Assembly (NCBI GenBank): GCA_028565635.1
Contig: JAOXYB010084054.1
Span: 1-22,821, forward strand
Reading direction: 5' to 3'
Length of the DNA: 22,821 nucleotides
DNA from: Phoronis ovalis
Lineage: Eukaryota > Phoronida > Phoronidae
This document shows, in pieces, positions 10,172 through 20,756 of the stretch (the stretch's first letter is position 1; every line of letters starts with the position of its first letter). Made by a program: the position numbers and the translations under genes. The notes under the pieces are model-generated. The model saw only the letters and a list, made by a program, of their open reading frames with translations. It was not told the origin of the DNA and did no database searches.

Positions 10172-10582
10172 ATGATTAAAGTGAAAGCATTTGTGTTTAT
10201 GGTAAGCATCTTCTTCTTTAACGAATGTTATGGAACGACAAGAAGTCGACACTTCATTAAAGTGTCAGGTGCACAGAATATGGCTAGTTCACCCGGTGAT
10301 GTTACAGAGACATTTGAAAGCCTCACTGCAACACAATGTGCAGTGAGGTGTTTGGAATATAGCAGATGTTATTCGTTCAATTATAAAACATCGCCAAACT
10401 CTATATGTGAGCTAGTATCATCATGGACACAAGATATCAATTCTTTAGTAGGGAAGACTGGTTTCAAATATTACCGTCAAGCTGACATTCCAGATGAGTA
10501 TACGACAACGGCCGCCACCACCACTATCACCGAGACCACAACAGAATTACCAACAACAACTACAACTGGTCCATTACTGTAA
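10172..10582 (+). CDS. Secreted PAN/apple-domain protein with Thr-rich tail
   Basis: A single open exon of 136 residues. Residues 1-21 form a signal peptide (MIKVKAFVFMVSIFFFNECYG), so the product is secreted. Residues about 28-102 resemble a PAN/apple domain, with the four-cysteine core C56-x3-C60-x5-C66-x12-C79 around TATQCAVRC, SRCYSFNY and SICEL. PAN domains bind protein or carbohydrate. Residues 110-133 are almost all Thr, Ala and Glu, a mucin-like, probably O-glycosylated segment. The chosen ATG is followed directly by the signal peptide and preceded by stops. The stop TAA overlaps a donor-like GTAAAT (10578-10583), so a longer spliced form with another domain is possible; I found no matching downstream exon. 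Such small PAN proteins are common in mollusc and other invertebrate genomes. The binding partner is unknown. Confidence 0.8.
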   Translation: MIKVKAFVFMVSIFFFNECYGTTRSRHFIKVSGAQNMASSPGDVTETFESLTATQCAVRCLEYSRCYSFNYKTSPNSICELVSSWTQDINSLVGKTGFKYYRQADIPDEYTTTAATTTITETTTELPTTTTTGPLL

Positions 10583-11508
10583 ATGCTTCCATGCTTAGGA
10601 ATTTCTAGCGAACTACGACATTTTCGTAAATGTATGAAATGATAACGATTTTTGTCAAGTAAGACGGCCGTTAAATTACCGACAATACTAACACAAGCAC
10701 TTCTTACAGTAAAAATGTTGCATATTTTGAAGTTTATGGTGCAGGATTGGCACTCAGCTTATCAAATATAATTATTCCGGACAATTATACGTTAAATTAA
10801 TATATACTACACAAACTATGCCCTTATTCTTAATGCCCCGAATCGTTATCAAAGAAGAATGATTCAAATGTTTCGGACGTAAGGGTTGTATCATTTTTTG
10901 TAAAAACTTGCGTTCTACTCATGTAAGTAAACTAACACAGTCACATGCTAATTACGATACCAATTTAATTATAATTAGAATATTATCACATTACGAAAAT
11001 TTTTCAAGAGTACATATGTTGTTTCTGCATTTTTTGTGAATTACAGCATTTTTGAGATTTTAAGCAAGAACAAATTTAATAAAGACTATTTCACTGATAA
11101 TGGTTATACTCTGATATTTAGCATTTTTGATGATTTAAATTGTTTTAGACAAGTGAACTAGAACTAAGAATTTTTTTAATTTTCCTTGAAAATTTTAAAA
11201 TATCAAATTGTGTATCTGGAAAATCCAAGATGGCTTCCATACTAGAATTATATTAATATTTACAGCAAATAGATTAAAAATAAGTTAAAGTATTATCACA
11301 CTACTAGTAACGACGTAGCCACTTAGTAAGATACATTTAAATTGTGTGAACATTTATCTTTTCTGCATATCGCGATTGATGGTGAAGGGCAGCAAATAAG
11401 AGGGTATGTTGTTTATAGATGAACAAATACACGCATAAAAAAAATAATAAGATAAAACCAGTATTTGTTTACAATAAGTATTAATATGCATATAATCACT
11501 AAAAATTA
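10583..11508. other. 3' UTR and intergenic region after the PAN gene
   Basis: No coding exon is supported. An AATAAA at 11078-11083 may end the PAN-domain transcript. The remainder is AT-rich, with no domain-like open frame on either strand. Confidence 0.5.
11078..11083 (+). terminator. Possible poly(A) signal of the PAN-domain gene
   Basis: AATAAA lies about 500 bases after the PAN-gene stop codon. In AT-rich DNA one hexamer is weak evidence. Confidence 0.3.
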
Positions 11509-11514
11509 TTTATT
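11509..11514 (-). terminator. Possible poly(A) signal of the minus-strand candidate gene
   Basis: TTTATT on the + strand reads AATAAA on the minus strand, about 235 bases after the candidate stop at 11749-11751. It is worth noting only together with the candidate exons at 11749-12215. Confidence 0.2.
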
Positions 11515-11748
11515 TTACACAGAGCTGACACTACTAACAAACACAACCTACACCTGTCAAAGGTCCAATGCATAACATAATAATAACAGTTGTAATTCTT
11601 TCTACTGACTGGATCCATTTCACACCCTTTATACGAATTACTCTCGACTGTACACGCATAAAAACTCGACTTTCTCTCATCATCAATTTACAAGACCGCC
11701 GCTCCGGACTTCCACTCCTTGTCCACTTGAAAACAAGATGCACTGCTG

Positions 11749-12215
11749 TTAGGATTGATCATATGGGATTTTACTTTGAACATTAAAACCTACGAATATA
11801 ACCATTCTTATCAAATAATTACGAATTACATACCGACAATGTATAAGATTTTTTAATTAAAAGTATTACTTGAAGACAAATATTGTAACAGGTACTTTGC
11901 TATTATATTAACTTTACTGATTCTACTCACAATTAATACAAACAATAATACTTACCTCGAGGTTTACTGAGGAAGAAAATTGACAAACAGGCACAGACAA
12001 GATAAGTATAACACATTAACTACAAAAATTGACACCCATATCAAATCTGGCATCCTTTCTCATACACATTCAGATAAAGAGTGTCCCGGTTTTCATAACT
12101 GACACAAATAAAAACCATTATACTCAGCATGGAGCTTGCTATGCTGAATAAAACAAGTAAAGTACTTAACAGATGAATTTGCATAACACCTACACAGTTG
12201 CTTTGGGGAGAACAT
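11749..12215 (-). pseudogene. Candidate membrane-protein gene fragment or pseudogene
   Basis: On the minus strand, a T-rich tract and acceptor (TTTCTAG) lead to an open segment from 12215 that reads CSPQSNCVGV, a hydrophobic helix LLSTLLVLFSIASSMLSIMV and a polar loop, then TGA at 12041-12043. In the same frame, after a TAG at 12020-12022, a second open segment (12019-11956) encodes another helix (YLVCACLSIFFLSKPR) and ends in a GTAAGT donor. A third piece from acceptor 11790-11791 continues in phase as FNVQSKIPYDQS and stops at 11749-11751. Helix, cysteine-bearing loop, helix and short tail recall the second half of a four-pass protein such as the MS4A family, but similarity is only by eye. 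Two in-frame stops, or a 48-base intron spanning them, separate the helices. Upstream exons were not found. It could equally be chance, since AT-rich DNA often translates as hydrophobic residues. Confidence 0.25.
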
Positions 12216-12574
12216 CTAGAAATACAACACATCAAAACAATAACAATCAAAAATTGAGATATGATACAAATCACCAAACGTGTATGATATTTACATCTAC
12301 CTTCATAACAATAAACTAAGAAAAAGTATTTATTTTACCAAAAAATGATTCAAAACTACATTAGTAAAATTTTACACTAAACTTAAAACTATAAAACTAT
12401 TAAATGGGCAGTAAAACTATGTTTAATATTCCAAAAATTGAAATCCCAAAGGCCATTAGCATTTGATATCAGCTAGGAGGGATAAAATAATAGTAACGTA
12501 AACCGTTTTCTATTTATTAACCAAATTTCTTCGAGTAATATATTTTAAAACTTGGGGCGTTTACTTCCAGTCAC

Positions 12575-12915
12575 CAGGGCCGTCAGTCACTTTTTCAAAA
12601 GGGGGGTGCGTTTTTGTTGTTTTGAGAATTACCGATTTGAAATTGACAAACAAAAAAAAAAAAAAAGGTCTCCGTGCTCTCAAATTACATTGACAACCAA
12701 AAAACAAGAAATGTTCGTCTCTCCCTGTCAATTCAAAACGGAGCGCGTTATTATTTCAAAGGGGGGGTGCGTTTACTATTTCAAAAGGGGGTGCGTTAAC
12801 ATTACGTTAATGGTCCTCCCATTTCAAAGGGGGGTGCGTTAACATTACACGGGTTACCCCCATTTCAAAAGGGGGGTGCGTTCGCACCCAACGCACCCCC
12901 CATCTGACGGCCATG
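12575..12915. mobile_element. Non-autonomous inverted-repeat element with G-rich internal repeats
   Basis: CAGGGCCGTCAG (12575-12586) and CTGACGGCCATG (12904-12915) are reverse complements with one mismatch, and GTCAC flanks both ends (12570-12574, 12916-12920), consistent with a 5-bp target-site duplication. The interior has five spaced copies of a unit close to TTTCAAAGGGGGGTGCGTT (starting near 12593, 12753, 12779, 12821 and 12862), plus an inverted AACGCACCCCCC near the right end. An A-rich run lies at about 12651-12666. There is no coding capacity. CAGGG ends are seen in hAT-like elements, but those make 8-bp duplications, so I leave the superfamily open. Confidence 0.7.
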
Positions 12916-13041
12916 GTCACAGTGTATGTATTGATTGTTTTATTAATTTCGTCGATTGGGATCAAATTTATCAGCATCGTTGATGTCAAAGAAGGTGAAA
13001 CATTTGAAAGTTACAGTTCTGTCCCGGGTTTTGTCTTTTCT
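12913..13041 (+). CDS. Weak candidate first exon with signal-peptide-like start
   Basis: ATG at 12913 sits in a good Kozak context (GGCCATGG) and opens a 43-codon frame starting MVTVYVLIVLLISSIGIKF, which looks like a signal peptide or membrane anchor, followed by the acidic segment VDVKEGETFES. The frame reaches a donor-like CT|GTAAGA at 13042. The ATG is the last three bases of the terminal repeat of the mobile element at 12575-12915, so it would have been created by that insertion. No downstream exon of matching phase was found; unspliced, the frame stops at 13105-13107. It is not recognised as any family. Chance is a serious alternative. Confidence 0.2.
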
Positions 13042-13971
13042 GTAAGAGGTTGCCTACTTAGAAAATATATGATAAATCAACTTATTTATATGTTAAAACA
13101 TGTCTGAATGACTATGCACGTATTTTCAGAAAAGTTATTTTTTGAAAGATTTAACAATTCAAAATTAAAATAATAATGTATAATATATTTATTTCAGTAA
13201 TGTAAGGCCTCCAGCCCATATTACAATACATCACAAGCAAATAATATAATGAAATCAAGAATACAAAAAACATTTCTAACATGATCACTCCTCACTTGCA
13301 CACAAGAATACAACAAAACAAAAACAAAAATTAAAATAACTAACGGCTGTGATTATTTTCTTAAAAATTAGATGCACAAAAGAGGTCACAAAATTTAGTT
13401 TGGGCTGCAGGACACAATATATTGTAAACTATAATGTTGTCCTTGAACGTAAAACGCAGTTCTACAACTTTTTGCAAGAAAAAAATCAAATGGCAAATTT
13501 CAGCTGTGTATGCATTTATCTTCCTGCTATAAAAATGTTACACGACCATCACAGCAAAGATTGGAGTCGACACTAAGCAAAGCAACAGAACAATTTTATG
13601 ATGCATAGCTTTTAGTTCGTTTAAAATGATTTTATAGTAAGAAAAATATAGAAAAACATAATATGGCGGAAATATTTTAATCCAGAATAAATGTACAAAC
13701 GTTATGTTTGCTAGATCTAGTTATGTTTTTATTTGTCAGTTGTATTATACATATTTTATTACCTATTTTTATAAGGCTTTGTAGCTATTATTGTCTTTTG
13801 TAATTCATTATTTTTATAATTATAGCTGTTGAAAACTGATGATTTAAAAAACAAATTAAGTGTTTATAGTCTTGTATCTGCAAAAACTCTGCTGTTTGTT
13901 AACAGGGCAACAGTACTCAGTATTTTAGTAGGTTTATGTTTTGAATACACTTTTTTTTAATTATATACCAG

Positions 13972-14072
13972 GTAATTTGTTTGGCAAACGGGTTATGGAA
14001 AGGACGGGAGACAATTTCCCTCCCTCTTATGATATAGATTTTCTTTCCGGAAAATTCAAACACATTTTAAAA
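13972..14072 (+). CDS. Weak candidate internal exon, unknown protein
   Basis: A 101-base block lies between an acceptor preceded by a T-rich tract (TATACCAG) and a strong donor (AAAA|GTAAGT). In phase it reads NLFGKRVMERTGDNFPPSYD then IDFLSGKFKHILK, which has less biased composition than the surrounding AT-rich translation. No family is recognised. The entry phase does not match the candidate exon ending at 13041, and no partner exon is seen before the tetraspan gene at 15390. Confidence 0.25.
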
Positions 14073-15295
14073 GTAAGTTATCACTACATCCTTACCCGTA
14101 CTTTTGAAAAAAAATCCACAAAGGGCCAGGTTTAGTCAGATCAGGCTACCCCAGTTTCGAAACTACTGCTTTAGTAATACAACATTTTCGCACAGGTACA
14201 TAATCCCGGAATAAAATAAATGAGCGCATCATACTAAATTTATGTGGTGAGCTATGCCGCGCCCAAGATTTTAATTAATGTTGACGCTGTTAAAAATGGA
14301 CAAACCATTTAAACTTATCGCTCACATAACACATATATATTTCCTTAATCATTTTCCCATTGTTGAATTTTTATATACTATAAATACCTTTCATTTGAGA
14401 TGATGAATAAACATCGGTTGACTTAATTCATTTGATTTTATAGGGGACATAGGGAGCTCAAAATGTCCACAAAAAATACTTGTTTGTTAGATCTCGGCAG
14501 ATTACCGCGAAGTTATTAGATACAGACTGGGACTAACATTACTATAATATAATTCGATTGTTGTATCCCTATTACACGTCTGTTAAAAAAAGCCTTGAAT
14601 GGGAGTCTGGAATGGGACAAAATTAGAAAACATTAAATATTATTGTTCAGGCCAGAAAATATATAAAAACATAATGTCTGCGCACTGTATTTATACCTGT
14701 GATCAGAAGATACAAAGCATTCCGTTACAGGAAAATTGATATTTAATTGTATTTAAATGTCTAATTTAAATAAAAATCTTACTTTAATAGAAAAACATGA
14801 GTCACGTGGCCAGTTCTGTGGGAGAGCAAGCGAAGCACAATGGGCGTCATCTTAAAAAAAAGTTATAACAAAAATATATATTGGGTGATAAGGGTAAACA
14901 CATAAATACACTACCGTATACATTGCATTACTTTTGTAGATTACGCATTTAGGCAATTTTTAGACTCCACCTGGACTCCCACTAACAAATATAATACAAA
15001 AGACTTGAACCAGTCGAAACACTAACATAACTTTGCCAAAATTTAATATCCTTATGCATGCCGTAATATACCTAAATAAATGAACTTCAACTACAGTTAA
15101 TAAAAAGATAGAAATAGAAAAATCAATAATATTGATTTGGAAATAATTTTACAGAAATATGAAAATATTTTGCAATGGTAATTTTTCGTACCCCCTACTT
15201 TTGGAAAATTAAACTAATCCGTACTGGGTTTTACACAATACGGTCCATATTTGCACCCTATTGTAATGCATTCAAGCGAATAAGGCCGTTTGAAA
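14073..15295. other. Intergenic region upstream of the tetraspan gene
   Basis: No supported feature. Short open frames on both strands are AT-driven. No repeat with a second copy in this window was seen. Confidence 0.5.
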
Positions 15296-15302
15296 TATAT
15301 AA
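15296..15302 (+). promoter_or_regulatory. Possible TATA box of the tetraspan gene
   Basis: TATATAA occurs 94 bases before the start codon at 15390, which would put transcription start near 15325-15330. In such AT-rich DNA this is suggestive only. Confidence 0.25.
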
Positions 15303-15389
15303 CACAAATTTACTCATTATTGTTTGACACACCTTATACATACATATAGGTAGACTGTATGAGACCAGTATCCACAAATATCAATCGGG

Positions 15390-18300
15390 ATGGGGACAAC
15401 TGTAGCGTTAGCGTTTGCTACAATCTTCTGCATTGGAGCTTTATTTTTTGTGGCACTTTCCTTTGGAACTGATAACTGGACTAATTTCAAAGTGACCGAG
15501 AGTGCTCTAACGGGTGTATCTTCTGAAGATTTGAAAACTAAGCCCATCTACCAAAGTCGGACAAGAGGATTGTTTAAAGAATGTCTAAAGAATAGAACAA
15601 GTAAGTCGAATCGTTTATCATTCTTTGAATATTTCTCTTTATACTGTATATTATAAAATTTGTTTTTGTTGAATCTTCAGATCGCATGGTTTTCATTTAC
15701 GATATTATGCCAGCCAGGTTTATCCACGAATTATCACACCTGGACACCGCCCTTTCAAATTCAAAATGGCGGTTTTGAAGAAAGTGAATTTGCTTCCTTA
15801 ATATTATAAATTATTAAATTTGCTTGGATTGTCTTAAAACAGGATGAAAAAATACTAAATAAATTTGTTTTCAAATACAGAAATCAACTGAATCAAATTA
15901 TCAAATATAAGCAAATGAAATATAGAAACGTAGTTTTTAAACACCTTAAATGACCTCCGACAGGTTGTGATACATCCCGGATGCATCATTAAAATGATAA
16001 ATGAGCGACACGATTAATTACATATAGCTACTCATAAGAAATACCACACAAATGTTCTAATATATTTTTAATGCTTTCTAGTATTTACTGTATATTAGGG
16101 ATTCGGGCGGGATTTCGCAAAATGTATGACTAAGCTAAGCTACTGAATAGCATATTTCCAATACACAAAGTATTATCAATATAAATTAAGGTCACACCCT
16201 ATTATACATTAATATTTCTTACGTTCACCTAGAGTTTTATATATCCTAGGTTCACCTAATATTAGAATATAATATGCAATGTCTCAATTAAAAATGTTTT
16301 CATAATAAAATACTTTCTGATAAATTAAAAATATAATAATGCAATAACTTTAAAACGTATACTATATAGGATAAAAATCATTTCTTGTACAATATTTAAA
16401 CTAGAAATCCTTCCCTAATAAACACATTAGATAACACAAATGGCGCATCACCGGGTTGCCATGGTGATGTAATACAGATGATATTAATGTTGTTCAGGAA
16501 AATGTGTACATGGGATAATTTACCGTGAATGCTTTTCAGTTTTGGGCATAATTTTTTTTCAAACTAGAATTTTAATTGGTGGAAATTTTTGAATTTTCAG
16601 GAAATTTCGTAATAATCTAATTAGGTGACCACATGCTGGTACCTCCCACCCTTTCGTCCTCTAGCCAGATGAGGGGTGATCACTAGGCCGGTACCTGGGA
16701 CACAGATGGCAATTACACAACAATACTGAGAGCTGGCAATATAATTAAAAACACATATAAACTACATTACAAAAAAACAAAATACTAATTTTGCAAGACA
16801 CAAAATATAACCTTACCACAAAAGTTATAAATTCAAAATATAATGAAACCAACCAGAATGAAATTCCGATCCTTGTTTCTTCAGTAATGTAAGTTTCACA
16901 TTTAAAGCAGGTCTTTCTTCTACTCTTACAAATAAAAAAATTGTAGAAAACTAATCATATTTATCAATTATATCTCTTTTTTCAGACATTGATAATATTC
17001 CAGGCACTAAGGTGACAAAGTTAGATGGTGGATGTTACACTCTTGTAGACTATCAAATTCCAGGCCTAGCAGAATATGATAACCTTTCTAATGACTATTG
17101 GGCAAGAACACGTAAGTACAAGCCTTGGAAAACTGAACACACTTAAAATAAGAAACTGATGTAAGTACTAGCCTTGGAAAACTTAACACACTTAAAATAA
17201 GAAAGTGATACTACAACCTAAAACTCATTTATAGCATATTGAAATGTTTTGCTATATTTTTTCCTTTGCAACTTATTTGTGAAAAAAAACATTTTAGAAA
17301 GATTTCTGCCTCGTCTTAACACCTTCTGAATCATTCAGTTCATTATTCCGTATTCGCTGAGTTGACAAAAGAAGCCACATGATTACTTGACCTTAAAACA
17401 CAGTAATCATGAATTGGAGGAAGGTAATTATCATATCCCATTTCCCTGTGCCCTGGTCATAATATAAAATGGGACTATTACAAGATCTCCAGAAGCTTAC
17501 ACCTACGGACAGGTAGATCATGTACACCATGAAACACATTAGAACAGCTAGGGATATGATCTAGCTGCCTCAATTTATGATGTACGTGTCAAGTGATCTC
17601 TTCCTGCCAATTCAGAAAGGACTTATAAAGCAAAAGCTCAGATTTCGTTGAGAAAGTACGATTGAATACACATTGTACTCAACTAAACGAACATAATTCC
17701 AATAAATAAAAATATTGCGATCCGCTAAAGAATGAACTAAAATGATCCCAAAATTAGTTTACATTTTGTTGGATCCATCACCAATTTTCTTTTTAGTATC
17801 AGTAACTGTCTTTGTCACAATACAATTTAAACGCTAAGTCTGTTCCTTACAGTTTGTACTAGGTGATATAAATTGTAATACAATAAACATAAAATCACTG
17901 ATATTGTAGATTTGATGAGAGCAACTGTTGGATTTTTCACTGTTTCCATGGTGTTTCTGTTCATTGGTTCTCTTCTGGGAGCTATTGCCTGCTGGAGGAC
18001 AGATCAGAAGTATTCCAGAAATACTGGGATTGTCGTATTCATAGCTGGTAAGAGTGATTCACCTCTTGCACTTGTACACAGGTGCTATAGCTTGTACAGT
18101 GACAGGACTGTTCTTAATGTTGTTGGAAAGACATACAAAACAAACATCTATAAAATCCTGGATCTAAGTAAAAATACACACACACACACGTCTGCATAAC
18201 AGTGTATTCCACATAATGAAACTTATTATGACCAGGACATTCTTTATGTAAAATACTTTTTTTTGCAAAACCAAGTAAGAATCAACAACATTGTTTGTTT

Positions 18301-19618
18301 GAATTGGGTATACAAACAATGCATTTTGAAATAAAATAATTGTATATTATTATAAACTTTATAAAATCTACATTCAACATAATTTTATTGCTACATGAAA
18401 AAACATATCCTGCATGAATCTAGTTATGCATTTCTTACAGCTTTCTTTGTTGCTTTTGGAATGGCTGTTTTCCATGGAGCCGAGTATTTGGAGAAAAATG
18501 TCATTAAAGATCAAGCTCCAAACGGTATACTGTTCCAAAGCACTTGGAATACGGTAAGGCTAAAAGTATTACTTATTCCATCAATTATTGTATTATCCAC
18601 ACGTAATGTTATTTATAGTCACTAGAGTCAAACAAAGTGGCTGCAAAAAAAATGTGATAGTTATATGTTTAGTATCTACGGGGGACACTGTTAACCAAGT
18701 CGCTATTTACCACAGTTGCAAATACTTTTACTTTAAAGTGCATCGGTAACAAAGTAAAGCAAAGTAACAAGAAGTCTCCCTGAGAAATATTAATCTTCCA
18801 TCTCAAGAATTAATTGCTCAAATCTTCAAAACCATGATTTAATGAAGCCTATCTGTATATATCAGTAAGGATTATATCAGGTCGTGTTACGGAACCTCAT
18901 TGTGAGTTGTGTTGTCATGCATTCCCATGCTCCTCAAATAAACCCATTCCTCTCACCTACTGCAGCAATCACTAACAATTGGAAATCATATTCCTTTTCC
19001 ATATGAAACTAAAACTGATTTTCTACACCAGTGTCAAATTCTAATGGCAACCATTAAAGATTTCAAAATTCAGTTACTCAGCAAGAAATCACCCAGGAAG
19101 TCAACAATCCTTAACAAACACCAGCAATTTGATAATGGTCACACAAATGTACCTTTGGGTACCCCCTACCCCCTCCGCATTGCTCCTGTTGGAAAACATA
19201 TTCATAGTCGCAAGCTTGATTTAAGTTTTATTGTTGAGAAGCATAGGTTCACTAAAAGGTTTGCTTCTGTTTCTAGGTTCTCACCACAGCAACAACACGT
19301 ACATATGACTGGTCATATATCCTTGGATGGGTAGGAACTGGATGTGCCGCTATTTCTGCAGCTATCTTTCTCATCTCAGCATGGCTTATGAGTATGAAAG
19401 AAAGAGATGAGAAAGAAGCAATGGAATCCTACAGCTTGCATGGCCGTAATCGTGCTTATGAATATGTTGAAAAGACTCCGTATTATCCCCAAGCACAACC
19501 ACAACCTCAAGGCAGCTATCCAACCGCTTATTATGGTGGGAGTGGTTATGTTGGTCCATATGAATATGATCCTAGGGTTGGATATGAAGATTATGGGTGG
19601 GGATGGAATAGATACTAA
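15390..19618 (+). CDS. Claudin-superfamily four-pass protein (CACNG/TMEM178/GSG1-like)
   Basis: Five exons (15390-15600, 16986-17111, 17910-18047, 18441-18553, 19277-19618) join in frame to 309 aa, all with GT-AG borders. Predicted helices are at about 5-25, 117-140, 151-172 and 209-234. The first extracellular loop carries W30, a GLF motif at 60-62 and cysteines C65 and C87, the claudin/PMP22 GLW-x2-C...C pattern with the long cysteine spacing of the CACNG and TMEM178 branches. It has sequons NRT (68) and NLS (103). The segment before helix 2 (MRATVGFF) and the YDWSYILGW before helix 4 resemble stargazin-like proteins. The cytoplasmic tail (235-309) is charged, then rich in Tyr, Pro and Gly, ending WGWNRY. 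Family members modulate channels or receptors or form junctions; the exact role here is unknown. Intron 2 begins with a duplicated donor. I assign superfamily but not orthologue. Confidence 0.88.
15601..16985. other. Intron 1 of the tetraspan gene
   Basis: The largest intron in the gene. It is AT-rich, with one distinct GC-richer island (about 16440-16490) holding the near-palindrome CATCACCGGGTTGCCATGGTGATG, and another around 16625-16710 with repeated GGTACCT. I see no exon in it. Confidence 0.5.
17112..17209. repeat. 49-bp tandem duplication starting at a splice donor
   Basis: Bases 17112-17160 and 17161-17209 are consecutive copies of one 49-base unit, each starting GTAAGTAC and containing GCCTTGGAAAAC and CACTTAAAATAAGAAA, with about four differences. 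The first copy begins exactly at the 5' splice site of intron 2, so the donor itself is duplicated. Confidence 0.85.
17634..17660. repeat. Possible fragment of the dispersed repeat
   Basis: This 27-base stretch matches part of dispersed repeat copy 1 (about 213-239) at 24 of 27 positions, around CAGATTT-GTTGAGAA-GTACG. Similarity just upstream is weaker. It lies in intron 2 of the tetraspan gene and may be a decayed third copy. Confidence 0.4.
18554..19276. other. Intron 4 of the tetraspan gene
   Basis: No independent feature is seen. An open frame from about 19044 runs through the 3' end of the intron into exon 5 in a different frame from the protein, so it is a shadow of the exon boundary. 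Confidence 0.5.
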
Positions 19619-20745
19619 TCTATACCATGTTCTGTTTTGGTTATTTTAATAAGAAAATAATAGTTACTGTATCAAAACCATTTATCATACTAGTTACTTG
19701 AATCACTTGCTATCATTACTTTTAATGTGTTAACACAGACATCTTCCGATTGGATAGTTCTATAGCATTATTAAAAGTTATATATTGTGTAGTCACCATA
19801 CGTTTATCAGCATAAAAATCACAAAAAATGGATATTTTTAAAAGAATAGATACATTTACGACGTTTTTGCCTTCCTCATGTATCTAAAGTTATATATGAA
19901 GAAAATTTAAAGCACCTATTTTTTTTACTTTGATTGGGAGTTTTAGAGCTGGTAAACACTAAATTTGACAATTATCTTTCAATATGTAACAAACCAGTGG
20001 TACAAGTAACTAGTATGAACTTGGTAATAAGAACACTTCATTATACTAATTGGATTTATTTCACCTGTTTGAGCTGAAGTTAAGTGTTTCAATACAACTA
20101 TATATGTGTATTTATGTATATGTATATATAGGTATATCACTGAAAGAACATGAAATTTTATTGTACGAAAAGATTCTTCCATTCAAACAAGCTTAATGTA
20201 TATAGAAATCTAAACACTTTTGACAGGTTTGTTATTACTCAGAACAACTACATATTTACATAATGTGAATACACCCAGTCCTGTCAAAATGATGGATAGT
20301 GTCTGCAATTTTAATTAATAACCAGGAATGTTAACATACATTTAACTGCTGAATGTACATACAGTCACAAGCTCAGAAGTACTAGGTAAATCATGTTAAA
20401 AGCTAAGTGTAAATAAATGCTGCATCATAAATTTGTAGTATTTGTTTTGAATAGCTAAAGATTTAGTAAAACAATATGCAAGTCATTTTTGATTAGTTAC
20501 TTAATTTTTACAGTTCACTCTATATTCAACTATTTGGTATATTTATGTGTCAATCAATTTTATATTAAGGATGAGCATATGTAACAAAAATCCCTTTGAT
20601 TTCTTTGCAGATTTAAAACAGTAAGATTAAACTAGCATTTTCTGTTATCACTTGCAAAATTTTCAATTCTCAAATCGAACATACTTTTGCATTGAATAAA
20701 GATTAACAATCCATGAAAATAAATGTTTGTTACAATTTTTAAAAT
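19619..20745 (+). other. 3' UTR of the tetraspan gene
   Basis: About 1.1 kb of AT-rich sequence with no coding frame runs from the stop codon to the poly(A) signals at 20695-20723. It includes a TATATGTA-rich low-complexity patch at about 20099-20130 and an earlier AATAAA at 20412-20417 that could give a shorter transcript. Confidence 0.5.
20695..20723 (+). terminator. Two poly(A) signals ending the tetraspan transcript
   Basis: AATAAA occurs at 20695-20700 and again at 20718-20723, followed within 10-35 bases by T- and GT-rich sequence (TGTTTGTT, ATGTTGTTTT), the usual downstream element. The next gene on the opposite strand converges here. Confidence 0.55.
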
Positions 20746-20750
20746 GTTGT

Positions 20751-20756
20751 TTTATT
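20751..20756 (-). terminator. Poly(A) signal of the MKRN2OS-like gene
   Basis: TTTATT on the + strand reads AATAAA on the minus strand, about 155 bases past the MKRN2OS-like stop at 20910-20912. It lies about 30 bases from the opposing + strand signals. Confidence 0.45.

Noticed and set aside
12552-12842. Open frame with repeated CVYYFKRG-like segments
   Set aside because: The repeats are the G-rich units of the inverted-repeat element; the frame crosses its boundary and has no family resemblance.
15317-15547. Minus-strand open frame of 76 codons
   Set aside because: It is antisense to the first exon of the tetraspan gene.
16450-16475. RFX X-box-like site GTTGCCATGGTGATG in tetraspan intron 1
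   Set aside because: Only one half matches the GTTGCC...GGCAAC consensus, and its intronic position gives no support.
19044-19334. Open frame of 96 codons at the end of tetraspan intron 4
   Set aside because: It runs into exon 5 in the wrong frame, and the exon has a clear acceptor at 19275-19276 in phase with exon 4.
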